In this document: in pieces, positions 6,023-15,384 of the stretch
Layout of the letters: every line of letters begins with the position of its first letter
How positions within the stretch are numbered: position 1 is the first letter of the stretch
Source: an uncultured Actinomycetes bacterium
GTDB taxonomy: Bacteria > Actinomycetota > Thermoleophilia > Solirubrobacterales > Solirubrobacteraceae
NCBI GenBank assembly: GCA_937888775.1
Contig: CALAQT010000454.1
Location: forward strand, 1-19,240
Reading direction: 5' to 3'
Length of the DNA: 19,240 bases
Program-made: the position numbers and the translations under genes
Notes under the pieces: generated by a model
Seen by the model: the letters and a program-made list of their open reading frames with translations, nothing else
Told to the model about the DNA's origin: nothing
The model's database searches: none

Positions 6023-7254
6023 CAGACGCCGGCCAGGTGGCGTCCCGGCGACAGGATGCCGGCAGGGTCGAGCTGTTGCTTGAGTGAGCGCATGAGGTCG
6101 ACCTCGGCGCCCTCACGGGCGGGCCAGGCCAGCTCTGCGACGGCTGCAGGCGCCCGATGCAGCGCGAGATGGCCGCCGAGCAGCTCCACGGCGGTGCGCA
6201 TGGCGATCACATCACCGCTGTCCTGGGGCAGGCGAGCCTCGCCGGCCGGGACGAGGCCACGGACGATCGCCTCGCTGGCAAAGTCCGCGCAGACCTGGAG
6301 CAGCTCGGCGAGGCGGGTGGGGGGCACCGTCACCGCCGCGATGACACCCGGACGGTCCCAGGGCCGGTGCGCCAGCCGGGCGCTTAGCCCGATCGCTTCG
6401 GATTCCGTGAGCGCGCGGCCGCCGGCCGCGGCGATGATCGTCGCCGCCTGTCGTTCGGCGCCCTCCTCGGAGCTGTCCACCCGTACCGCAACGAGGCCAT
6501 CGGGCCACGCAATGTCCACCACCGAGGGCACGACGGGAAGCGACCGCAGGCGCTGGACGAAGCCGGCGAGCCCGCTCGCCGAGGCGTCCGCGAAGACGAT
6601 CGAACGCGACACCGGCGCGCAGGGGTGCAACTTGAAGGCGAGCTCGGTGATCACGGCCAGCGTCCCGAGCGACCCGGTCAGCAGCTTGCCCACGTCATAC
6701 CCGGCCACGTTCTTGACAACCTTGCCGCCAGCATGCCCCACCGTGCCGTCGGCCAGGGCGAAGCGCACCCCGATGAGCAGGTCCCGAGGCGTCCCGTAGC
6801 GCGAGCGAAGCGAGCCGGTGGCGGCGGTCGCTACGATTCCGCCAAGTGTGGCCGCATCTCCTTGCGGCGGGTCGAGCATGAGCCGCTGCTGGTGCCCCGA
6901 CGCCTGGGCGAGCGCCGTCTGCAGCGATGCCAGCCGCATTCCAGCCTGGGCGACGCAGATGAGGTCGTCGGGCTGATGCTCGACCAGCCGGTCGAGCCGG
7001 CGCGTCGACAGAATCACGTCGCAGCGCGACGGCGACGCTCCCCACTCCAGCTTGGTGCCGCTTCCTCGCGCCACCACCGCGAGCTGGCGGCGAGTCGCCT
7101 CGCGCAGCGTGGCCGCGACCTGGTCCTCATCGCCGGGTTCGATCACCAGTTGGGGGATCACGCCCTGGACGGCGTCGTGGCGCGTTGCTTCGCGCACCGC
7201 CGCCGCTCCCACCACATCGCTGAAGGCCGCGAGCGCGGCGGTGGCGACACTCAC
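6022..7254 (-). CDS. glcE: Glycolate oxidase FAD-binding subunit GlcE
   Basis: This 410-residue protein has a PCMH-type FAD-binding domain. The FAD contacts are seen in VVARGSGTKLEWG, LDPPQGDAATLGGIVATAATGS and GGKVVKNVAGYDVGKLLTGSLGTLAVITE, the last being a GlcE hallmark. It partners GlcD in oxidising glycolate to glyoxylate. The GTG start at 7252-7254 overlaps the glcD stop as GTGA, and its own stop overlaps the glcF start, so the three subunits are tightly coupled. Length is within the usual range. The C-terminus SLKQQLDPAGILSPGRHLAGV is the normal ending of this flavoprotein family. Confidence 0.94.
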   Translation of the reverse strand: MSVATAALAAFSDVVGAAAVREATRHDAVQGVIPQLVIEPGDEDQVAATLREATRRQLAVVARGSGTKLEWGASPSRCDVILSTRRLDRLVEHQPDDLICVAQAGMRLASLQTALAQASGHQQRLMLDPPQGDAATLGGIVATAATGSLRSRYGTPRDLLIGVRFALADGTVGHAGGKVVKNVAGYDVGKLLTGSLGTLAVITELAFKLHPCAPVSRSIVFADASASGLAGFVQRLRSLPVVPSVVDIAWPDGLVAVRVDSSEEGAERQAATIIAAAGGRALTESEAIGLSARLAHRPWDRPGVIAAVTVPPTRLAELLQVCADFASEAIVRGLVPAGEARLPQDSGDVIAMRTAVELLGGHLALHRAPAAVAELAWPAREGAEVDLMRSLKQQLDPAGILSPGRHLAGV

Positions 7255-8699
7255 ATGCGCGCAGCGATGCCCGCCGCCTCCAGCGGATGCACGCGGTACG
7301 GGCCGGGAACCTCACCGCAGAGCCGAGGGGTGGGCAGCACCTTCCCCGGATTGCATAGTTCGGCTGGGTCGAAGGCCCGGCGCAGACGGGCGAAGACCTC
7401 GAGAGCAGCCGCGCTGAACATCTTCGGCATCGCGCACGCCTTGTCGGTTCCCACGCCGTGCTCGCCGGTGATCGAGCCTCCCTCAGCCACGCAGATGTCG
7501 AGGATGCGACCTGCGACCGCCAGCGCGCGGTCCGATGCACCAGGCTCGGCGCCGTCGTACAGGACCAGCGGATGCAGGTTGCCGTCGCCGGCGTGGAAGA
7601 CGTTGGCGACGCGGATTCCCGTCTCTGCCTCCAGCTGTGCGATGCCGGCCAGAACCTCACCCAGCCTGCTGCGCGGAATGACGCCGTCCTGGACGTAGTA
7701 GTCGGGGCTGATGCGCCCCATCGCGGCAAAGGCCGCCTTGCGCCCCTTCCACATCAGGGCGCGCTCGGCCGGGTCGGCCGCAATTCGTACCTCCTGGGCG
7801 CCGCACTCCCGACACATCGCCTCCACCAGCGCGAACAGTGACTCACACTCGGGTGCGGGGCCGTCCAGCTCCACGAGCAGCGCGGCGTCGCAGTCGGGAT
7901 AGCCAGCGTGCACCGCCGCCTCCGCGGCGGTGATCGTGAGCCGATCCATCATCTCGATGGCCGCAGGGATGATGCCCGCCGCGATGATTCTCGACACGGC
8001 GCGACCGGCCTCGGCCATCGATCCGAACGCGCTGAGCAACGTCTGCACCCGCTCCGGTCGCGGCAGGATGTTCAGGACAACCTCCGTGACGATGCCCAGG
8101 GTTCCCTCGCTGCCGACCACCACACCCAACAGGTCGTAGCCGGGTGCGTCGGCCACCATGCCGCCCAGGTGAGCGATCCTTCCATCAGGAGTGACGAACG
8201 TGGCACCGACGACGTGGTTGGTGGTGAATCCATATTTCAGACAGTGGGCCCCGCCGCTGTTCTCCGCCACGTTGCCGCCGATGGTGCACACCGACTGGCT
8301 CGACGGATCGGGCGCGTAGTAGTAGCCGGCGTCCTGGACCGCTTCTGTCACCTCGAGGTTGGTGACCCCCGGCTGGACGGTGACGCGCCGGTTGTCGACG
8401 TCGATGGCGAGGATGGAGCGCATCCGGGCCAGGCCGATGACGATGCCTTCGACGACGGGCAGAGCCCCGCCACTGAGCCCCGTCCCCGCACCACGGGCGA
8501 CGAAGGGGACAGCCGCTTGGTGGCAGACGAGCACGCACGCGGCCACCTGCTCTGTGGTCGTGGGGAGGACCACGGCCTGCGGAACCACACGGCGCCCGGT
8601 CAGCCCGTCGCACTCATAGGTGCGCAGCTGCTCGACGGCGGTGATCAGTCCGCCGGGACCGACGGCCCGGCCAAGTGCCTCGAGCGCGCGCGCCTCCAT
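7251..8699 (-). CDS. glcD: Glycolate oxidase catalytic FAD subunit GlcD
   Basis: This 482-residue protein is a full-length GlcD/D-2-hydroxyacid dehydrogenase flavoprotein. The PCMH FAD-binding domain occupies about residues 40-215, with FVARGAGTGLSGGALP at 66-81, TIGGNVAENSGGAHCLKYG at 139-157 and GSEGTLGIVTE at 196-206. The C-terminal FAD-oxidase domain carries NVFHAGDGNLHP (366-377) and GGSITGEHGVGTDK (407-420), the metal/substrate-binding histidine region. It oxidises glycolate, and possibly D-lactate, at the flavin. It is the first gene of glcDEF and divergent from the permease. The ATG at 8699 has no Shine-Dalgarno but a TATGCT box 6 nt upstream, so a leaderless transcript is likely. Confidence 0.95.
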   Translation of the reverse strand: MEARALEALGRAVGPGGLITAVEQLRTYECDGLTGRRVVPQAVVLPTTTEQVAACVLVCHQAAVPFVARGAGTGLSGGALPVVEGIVIGLARMRSILAIDVDNRRVTVQPGVTNLEVTEAVQDAGYYYAPDPSSQSVCTIGGNVAENSGGAHCLKYGFTTNHVVGATFVTPDGRIAHLGGMVADAPGYDLLGVVVGSEGTLGIVTEVVLNILPRPERVQTLLSAFGSMAEAGRAVSRIIAAGIIPAAIEMMDRLTITAAEAAVHAGYPDCDAALLVELDGPAPECESLFALVEAMCRECGAQEVRIAADPAERALMWKGRKAAFAAMGRISPDYYVQDGVIPRSRLGEVLAGIAQLEAETGIRVANVFHAGDGNLHPLVLYDGAEPGASDRALAVAGRILDICVAEGGSITGEHGVGTDKACAMPKMFSAAALEVFARLRRAFDPAELCNPGKVLPTPRLCGEVPGPYRVHPLEAAGIAARM

Positions 8700-8703
8700 G
8701 CAT

Positions 8704-8723
8704 AGAGCATAGGTCAGTGCTCT
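8704..8723. promoter_or_regulatory. glcD -10 box and overlapping palindromic operator
   Basis: AGAGCA (8704-8709), an 8-bp spacer and TGCTCT (8718-8723) form a perfect 6+6 inverted repeat between the divergent glcD and permease genes. The minus-strand box TATGCT (8711-8706) overlaps the left arm and ends 6 nt before the glcD ATG. A repressor bound here would block glcD, and possibly the permease too. The cognate regulator is not in the window unless it is the broken FCD-like fragment near 4500. Confidence 0.45.
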
Positions 8724-8791
8724 TGGCTTTCCACAACCGCACCCTGGAGGACATATGATCCCGGCTCAACGGTCACAGGCGGGGGGACGAT

Positions 8792-10405
8792 ATGGTCGGT
8801 GCCGCTGCCTTCCACCAGGTACTCGATCCAGCGAGCAACCTGGCTCTGACAGCACTGATCGCGCTCGTGCCGCTGATCGTCCTGCTCGTCCTTCTCGCCG
8901 TCTTTCGGGTCACGGCGTGGGTGGCGACGATCGTCGGCGCCGCGGTGACCCTCGGCCTCGCGGTCACGCTGTGGCAGGCGCCAGTCGACCTGGCGGCCAA
9001 GTCCTTTCTTTACGGGGCGCTGACTGGCCTGATCGCCGTCGACTGGATCACCGTCTGGGGCGTGGTGATCTTCAATACGTTGATGGTCACGGGTGTCTTC
9101 CCCACCTTCCAGCGCTGGCTTCTCTCGCAGGCCACCGCGGACATCCGGGTCCAGACCATCCTCCTCGCATGGGCGTTCGGAGCCTTGCTCGAGGGACTCG
9201 TGGGCTTCGGCTACCCCTGGGCTGTGGTGGCTCCGATCCTGATCGCGCTCGGCGTTGTCGAGATCGACGCCATCCGCGTGGCCGCCATCGCCAACAACGC
9301 ACCGGTGTCGTTTGGGGCGCTGGGCGCACCGATCATCTCGCTGGCCGCCGTCACCGGCCTGCCGCTCAACGCCCTCACAGCGTCGATCGGTCGCATCGTT
9401 GCCGTGCTCGCCCTGCTGCCGCCATGGATCCTCATCTACCTGGTGAGCGGGCGCCGCGGACTGCGAGACGGATGGCCGCTCGCCATTGTCGGCTCGCTTG
9501 GGTACATCCTCGGCCAATTTCCCACGTCGCAGTTCTTCGGGCCGTATCTGCCCGATGTGGTCGGCGCGCTCACGGCGTTCACCGCTACTCTGCTGTTCCT
9601 GCGTGTGTGGCGTCCCCGCACCGTTCTCGGCTACGGCGGCGTGCCCATCGCCGGCGATGCCCAGCACCTCGAGCCGCCCCTCCCGCTGCGCCAAGTCGCA
9701 GGGGCGCTCATGCCCTTTCTCGTTCTCATCGCCGTGGTCGTCGCCTGGACCGGGCCCTGGTCGACGCTGCCCACGTACAGCTTGGCGAAGCACAGCGTCA
9801 CGGCGCTCTCCTCGATCACGGGCAAGCCAGTCGTGTCGCTGTTCAACTTCACGCCGTTCATCGCAGGGACCGCGATCCTGGCCGCCTGGGTGATGATGCT
9901 GGTGCTCCTCCGACCCTCCGGCGCACAGCTGCGGGACGTGGCCGCCCGCACCTTCCACCAGATGTGGGGGGCGGTCATCGTGGGGATCGTGATCTTCGGG
10001 CTCGCTTTCGTTTTCACGTTCGGCGGCCTGGGCAACTCGCTCGCATTCGCCTTCTCCAAGGCGGGCACGGCATTCATCCTCATCGCTCCCATCCTGGGCT
10101 GGATCGGCGTGGCGTTGTCGGGAAGCAACACCTCAACCAACGCTCTTTTCGGCGCCTTTCAGAACACGATCGGCAAGCTGCTGCACTTCCCGTTGCTGCT
10201 GCTGCCCTCCCTGAACTCCGTGGGAGCCGAGGTCGGCAAGCCGGTTGCCCCGCAGACGGCGAGCGTTGGCGTGTCGACGACCAGCTACGTGCGCAAAGAG
10301 GGGGCGGTCATCCGCCACAATCTGCCCTGGACGCTCGTGCTGCTCGCATACTTGGTGGTGATCGGCGTGCTCTACTACTACTTCTTCCCTGCCGCCGTCA
10401 GTTGA
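8792..10405 (+). CDS. lctP: L-lactate/glycolate permease (LctP/GlcA family)
   Basis: This 537-residue, strongly hydrophobic protein has a dozen or more membrane segments and the LctP-family blocks LEGLVGFGYPWAVVAPIL, ANNAPVSFGALGAPII and SGSNTSTNALFGAFQ. It ends with repeated QTASVGVSTTSYVRKEG and a C-terminal membrane segment. It imports L-lactate, D-lactate or glycolate by proton symport (family knowledge) and would supply substrate for glcDEF and lldD. The ATG at 8792 follows GGGGGGA closely and matches the family N-terminus (FHQVLDPASNLALTALIALVP). It converges with aceB, with 14 bp between stop codons. The symbol lctP rather than glcA is a choice by family. Confidence 0.94.
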   Translation: MVGAAAFHQVLDPASNLALTALIALVPLIVLLVLLAVFRVTAWVATIVGAAVTLGLAVTLWQAPVDLAAKSFLYGALTGLIAVDWITVWGVVIFNTLMVTGVFPTFQRWLLSQATADIRVQTILLAWAFGALLEGLVGFGYPWAVVAPILIALGVVEIDAIRVAAIANNAPVSFGALGAPIISLAAVTGLPLNALTASIGRIVAVLALLPPWILIYLVSGRRGLRDGWPLAIVGSLGYILGQFPTSQFFGPYLPDVVGALTAFTATLLFLRVWRPRTVLGYGGVPIAGDAQHLEPPLPLRQVAGALMPFLVLIAVVVAWTGPWSTLPTYSLAKHSVTALSSITGKPVVSLFNFTPFIAGTAILAAWVMMLVLLRPSGAQLRDVAARTFHQMWGAVIVGIVIFGLAFVFTFGGLGNSLAFAFSKAGTAFILIAPILGWIGVALSGSNTSTNALFGAFQNTIGKLLHFPLLLLPSLNSVGAEVGKPVAPQTASVGVSTTSYVRKEGAVIRHNLPWTLVLLAYLVVIGVLYYYFFPAAVS

Positions 10406-10419
10406 GTCGGTGGCTCTGG

Positions 10420-12015
<1,596 letters not shown>

Positions 12016-12313
12016 GCTTCACCTCGACAGTAGGACCGTTCTTCCGCGCCAATGCTCACACATCGACGTCCGACCATGGTGTCGCTTGTGAGCGCCGAGG
12101 TCCACACACGATCGGCGACCGGCGCCGCAGCTCAGTCCGGAGGAACCGACTCGACCAGGCGATAGCCGCCAGCTCCGTCCATGGCCACACCGGCTGAGGT
12201 CCACCCTGGCTGGCCGTGGAGGTGACGTTCTCGCCGTCGCTCGCCACGCCGTTGGGCGTGCCCACGCACGCACTGATGTGGTTGTTGGGCAGTGCTGGCG
12301 CCCCGACGCGATC
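12016..12313. other. Upstream region of aceB, no gene recognised
   Basis: The right-hand neighbour (12314-12844) reads towards this region and ends at it, and aceB starts from it. A minus frame at 12056-12265 stays open but matches nothing I know and has no clear ribosome-binding site. The aceB promoter should lie here, but I cannot pick convincing boxes. Confidence 0.35.
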
Positions 12314-12844
12314 TCAGCAGTCGAACACCGACCAGCAGATGTCGCTCCGCAACCGCTGGTCGTCGAGTACCAGCTCGCGAATCCCCTCTCGGAGCTGGTC
12401 GCGCTGCCACCGGCACTCGAGTCGCCCTGCGCTCTCGCCCTCTCCTTCCGGCGCGGCAGCACGTGCGGCCTTGATCGCATAGGCGGCCGCACCGAGCTCG
12501 TGCGCCGCGACGTGTGCGACGGCCGCGGCCTGGCCGGCAGCGTACGCGGCATGCCGTGCTGCCCCACTCAGGTCTCTGGCCGCGGCCATTGCATGGCCGG
12601 CCGCCGTGCGAGCCTGGGTCATGGTGATCTCGCCGCGCGCCCAGGCCCGCCCGAGTTCGATCGCGCGACGTGGCCGCGGGTCCTCAGGCTGAGCCGACTC
12701 GAAGAGGTCAAGGACGTGCTCCGCGCACGATGCCGCCCATAGGGCGACAAGCTGGTGATCCGAATCGGTGAGGGTGCCACCGCGGCGGATCGTCACGAAA
12801 CGAGGGTCGCGGTCTTTCGGGAGGATCACACCCAGAGTCTCCAT
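12314..12844 (-). CDS. Putative immunity protein, Imm5-like domain
   Basis: The 176-residue protein has the pattern of the Imm5-like family: DHQLVALWAASCAEHVLDLFE, then PRRAIELGRAWARGEITM, a long Ala-rich helical middle (AAGHAMAAARDLSGAARHAAYAAGQAAAVAHVAAHELGAAAYAI broken across many helices), and the ending LRSDICWSVFDC. Many actinobacterial members are annotated as putative immunity proteins, but the biochemical role is unproven. It is probably cytoplasmic and all-helical. There is no toxin or polymorphic-toxin gene next to it, so an immunity role is not supported by context. The ATG at 12844 has no strong Shine-Dalgarno. Confidence 0.7.
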   Translation of the reverse strand: METLGVILPKDRDPRFVTIRRGGTLTDSDHQLVALWAASCAEHVLDLFESAQPEDPRPRRAIELGRAWARGEITMTQARTAAGHAMAAARDLSGAARHAAYAAGQAAAVAHVAAHELGAAAYAIKAARAAAPEGEGESAGRLECRWQRDQLREGIRELVLDDQRLRSDICWSVFDC

Positions 12845-12881
12845 CGAACTCAGGGCGCTTCATGACGCCGGTGTCGGGGCG

Positions 12882-13037
12882 TCAGTAGTAGTGCCGCCGT
12901 CCCCCAACGGCGTGCCCCATCATTCCCGCCAGGGCGAGGATCACGCCGATCACGACCAGGATGATCCCGACGCTCCAAAGCAGAGGGATCGCGGCCAAGA
13001 ACCCGATGATCATCAGGATCACGCCCAGCAGAATCAT
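12882..13037 (-). CDS. Small membrane protein, DUF6131-like (51 aa)
   Basis: The short minus-strand frame MILLGVILMIIGFLAAIPLL... ends GMMGHAVGGRRHYY. It has two hydrophobic helices split by a Pro-Leu-Leu-Trp turn and a basic, Tyr-ending tail, which is the pattern of DUF6131 proteins common in Actinobacteria. GAGGG lies about 7 nt before the ATG. Function is unknown; it should sit in the cytoplasmic membrane. A 16-bp perfect palindrome lies 27 bp upstream and may control it. Being only 51 codons, it falls below common gene-finder cutoffs. Confidence 0.8.
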   Translation of the reverse strand: MILLGVILMIIGFLAAIPLLWSVGIILVVIGVILALAGMMGHAVGGRRHYY

Positions 13038-13063
13038 TGGTCGCCCTCACACTAATGACTAGA

Positions 13064-13079
13064 GATAGCAACCGCTATC
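13064..13079. promoter_or_regulatory. Palindromic operator-like site
   Basis: GATAGC-AACC-GCTATC is a perfect 6-bp inverted repeat with a 4-bp centre, in an AT-richer intergenic stretch upstream of the DUF6131-like gene. It resembles operators of MarR/TetR-type regulators. No such regulator is encoded in the window. Confidence 0.45.
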
Positions 13080-13174
13080 ATATAGTAGGGGCGCGGAATT
13101 AGCCAGCAGTAGCACACCATCGCTGGGAAGTGGCTTCCCACGGCCAGGATCGGGTGACGCGGTGGCTGGCGAAG

Positions 13175-13180
13175 TAGACT
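13175..13180 (+). promoter_or_regulatory. Putative leaderless -10 box of the phospholipase D-family gene
   Basis: TAGACT ends 7 nt before the GTG start at 13188. The gap is GC-rich; its G-run adjoins the start too closely for a Shine-Dalgarno site. Confidence 0.35.
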
Positions 13181-13187
13181 GCCGGGG

Positions 13188-14600
13188 GTGATTGCTCGAT
13201 TCGTCGGCGCGGTCGACGCCCGAGCGGGCGCTGTCATCGAGGCGGCTAGCAGCCAGCATCACCGCCGTCGCTTGGCTCGCGTCGGGTCCGCCCACGCGTT
13301 CGAGGGAAGGCGCGATGCATGGTCCAGTGGGCCCTCGCTCCCGCGTGACGGGAACCGGATGGACGTCTACATCGATGGCAAGGCGGCTCTGCCCGCGATC
13401 GCCGATGCGGTGCGTGCCGCTGAGTCGTTCGTCCACGTCGCCGGCTGGACAATCGACCCGGACTTCGCCATCGAGCACGAGCCAGAGCTGGTGACGGTGC
13501 GCGATCTGCTCGCCACGGCCGCCCGACGTGTCGATGTTCGGGCGCTCGCATGGGCTGGGGCGCCAGTCCCCGTGATGCATCCGACGCGCGCGGATGCCGC
13601 ACGCTCGATGAGCGCGCTACTCCGCGGGACACGGATTCACGGCGCGTTGGATAAGCGCAATCGGCCGATGCACTGCCATCATGAGAAGCTGGTGATCATC
13701 GATGGAACGGTCGCATTCGTCGGTGGCATGGACCTCACCGACTTGGACGGGGACCGCTACGACGGCGCACCACATCCGGGTGGCCACGCTTTGGGTTGGC
13801 ACGATGTCCTCGCCTGCCTCAGCGGCCCCACGGTGGCAGATGTCGCATCACATTTCGCCTTGCGCTGGGAGGCCACGACCGGGGAGCGCCTCCCGGCGAT
13901 TGCCACCCCACCACCCGCTGGGACCACTCGCGTGCAACTCGTGCGCACCGTCCCTGAACACACGTACAGAGCTTTGCCCCGTGGCGACTTCAGCGTCCTC
14001 GAGGCGTACGTGGGAGCCTTTCGCAACGCCCACCGACTCATCTACATCGAGAATCAGTTTCTCTGGAGCACAGAGGTGGTTGCGGTGCTTGCTGAGCTTC
14101 TGCGCCGGCCTCCGGCTGATGATTTCCGCCTCTGCATCGTGCTCCCGAAGCGCCCCAACAACGGCAACGACGACACGCGCGGTCAGCTCGGTGTGCTCCG
14201 GGAGGCGGATCGCCACGGACGTCTGCTCGCAGGGACCATCGGCCCACTCAATCGCAACCGGCCAGCAGTGTACGTCCATGCGAAGGTGTGCGTCGTCGAT
14301 GACGCATGGCTCACGGTCGGATCGGCGAATCTCAATGAGCACTCGCTGTTCAACGACACCGAGGTCAACCTCGTGACTGACGACGCGACGCTGGCCCGAC
14401 ACGTTCGCGAACGTCTCTGGAGCGAACACCTCGCCGAGGAGTGCGCCGGCCGCGATCCCATCGAGGTGGTCGAGAACCTGTGGCGCCCGGCGCTGACGGC
14501 ATCGGCGCCGTACACGCGGCCCCTTCGTCCGCTGCCCGCGATCTCACGGCGGTCGGCGCGGCTGAAGGGACCGTTGAAGGGGCTGCTGGTCGATGGCTGA
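13188..14600 (+). CDS. Phospholipase D-family protein with two HKD motifs
   Basis: This 470-residue protein has two intact HxK(x)4D motifs: H165-x-K167...D172 in HHEKLVIIDG and H364-x-K366...D371 in HAKVCVVDD, each followed by the usual GG/GSAN element (FVGGMDL and VGSANLNEHS). The superfamily cleaves or transfers phosphodiester bonds of phospholipids; cardiolipin-synthase-type or PLD-type chemistry cannot be told apart here. No membrane helix or signal peptide is clear. The first 55 residues are Arg/Ala-rich and non-conserved, so translation may begin at a later start, such as M58 (MDVYIDGKAALPAI). It lies next to two PAP2 phosphatases, which could act on phosphatidate made by this enzyme. 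Confidence 0.9.
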   Translation: MIARFVGAVDARAGAVIEAASSQHHRRRLARVGSAHAFEGRRDAWSSGPSLPRDGNRMDVYIDGKAALPAIADAVRAAESFVHVAGWTIDPDFAIEHEPELVTVRDLLATAARRVDVRALAWAGAPVPVMHPTRADAARSMSALLRGTRIHGALDKRNRPMHCHHEKLVIIDGTVAFVGGMDLTDLDGDRYDGAPHPGGHALGWHDVLACLSGPTVADVASHFALRWEATTGERLPAIATPPPAGTTRVQLVRTVPEHTYRALPRGDFSVLEAYVGAFRNAHRLIYIENQFLWSTEVVAVLAELLRRPPADDFRLCIVLPKRPNNGNDDTRGQLGVLREADRHGRLLAGTIGPLNRNRPAVYVHAKVCVVDDAWLTVGSANLNEHSLFNDTEVNLVTDDATLARHVRERLWSEHLAEECAGRDPIEVVENLWRPALTASAPYTRPLRPLPAISRRSARLKGPLKGLLVDG

Positions 14601-14612
14601 GGGGCGCACCCG

Positions 14613-15341
14613 CTAGCGTTGTTCTGGTGCCATGCGATGGGGTGCGGTGCGGATGCCGAAGATTGGCCTGGTCAGCCTCCCCAAGGACAGGCTGAGCGAT
14701 GTCCACGCCACCCCGACCAGGAGGCCGCCGACCACGTCACTCGGCCAATGCGCGCCCACGTCGATGCGACTCAGCGCGGCTCCCACGACCACCGCGGCGA
14801 CCAGGATCCAGCACCCGATATGCAGGATGCGGGGCAAGCCTCGCGCGAGAAGAACGATAGCGAGCACGCCCAACCAAACAAAGAATGCGACATGGCCACT
14901 CGGGAAGCTGTAGCCGGTGAGATGAGACACGGTATGGGGAAGGCCGGTCGGGCGTGGCCGCGCAATCACGTTGTTGATGCCGGTATAGATGACGACGTAC
15001 AGCGCGGAGAACGCGACGAACAGCGTGGCTGGTCGCCGAAACAGAAAGGTGATCAAGATGACTGCAGCGCCGACGCCGACACCGATGAATCCCTCGAACG
15101 CTGAGATAAACGCGTTGAAGGGCGGGATGGCGCCGGCGTTCACCGATTGAACATCGACTGCGATGGGACGGTCGAAGAAGAACGGAGCCGGGTGAATTGC
15201 CACCGCGACAGTGAGGATCGCAAAGAGCACGCCCGTCACCGCGAAGATGGCCATGAAGCCGGGATCAACCTCGCCGACGATGCGATGACCGAGGGAGGAG
15301 GACCGTCCAAGCATGGCTAGGATTGTCGCCGATCCGCGCAC
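14613..15341 (-). CDS. PAP2-family phosphatase, atypical first motif
   Basis: This 242-residue integral membrane protein has several helices and the PAP2 core. Motif 2 is PSGH (147-150) and motif 3 is SRIDVGAHWPSD (191-202), with the catalytic His and Asp in place. Motif 1 should be K-x6-RP but reads NNVIARPRP, with Asn or Gly where the Lys should be. Family members dephosphorylate phosphatidate, undecaprenyl-pyrophosphate or related lipids at the outer membrane face. The start is GTG 15341; ATG 15314 is an alternative, and neither has a good ribosome-binding site. It is convergent with the PLD gene (12 bp apart) and divergent from the other PAP2 gene. Confidence 0.87.
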   Translation of the reverse strand: MRGSATILAMLGRSSSLGHRIVGEVDPGFMAIFAVTGVLFAILTVAVAIHPAPFFFDRPIAVDVQSVNAGAIPPFNAFISAFEGFIGVGVGAAVILITFLFRRPATLFVAFSALYVVIYTGINNVIARPRPTGLPHTVSHLTGYSFPSGHVAFFVWLGVLAIVLLARGLPRILHIGCWILVAAVVVGAALSRIDVGAHWPSDVVGGLLVGVAWTSLSLSLGRLTRPIFGIRTAPHRMAPEQR

Positions 15342-15361
15342 AGCCGCCAGGGAGACTCACT

Positions 15362-15381
15362 AACATCATGCCTATCATGTT
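15362..15381. promoter_or_regulatory. Divergent PAP2 promoter region
   Basis: In the 43-bp gap between two divergent PAP2 genes, AACAT (15362-15366) and ATGTT (15377-15381) form an inverted repeat. TATCAT (15373-15378) ends 6 nt before the plus-strand GTG at 15385, which suggests a leaderless transcript. Confidence 0.4.
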
Positions 15382-15384
15382 GGC

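Noticed and set aside
5324..6799. A 491-codon plus-strand open frame across glcF and glcE
   Set aside because: It is antisense to two strongly supported genes and has no motif.
8714..9958. A 414-codon minus-strand open frame antisense to the permease
   Set aside because: It is rich in Asp, Glu, Arg, His and Gln with no family motif, which is typical of an antisense reading of a hydrophobic membrane protein gene.
12850..13071. A 73-codon minus frame overlapping the DUF6131-like gene
   Set aside because: It is an Arg/Asp/Pro-rich shadow; the overlapping 51-codon frame has the membrane helices and ribosome-binding site.
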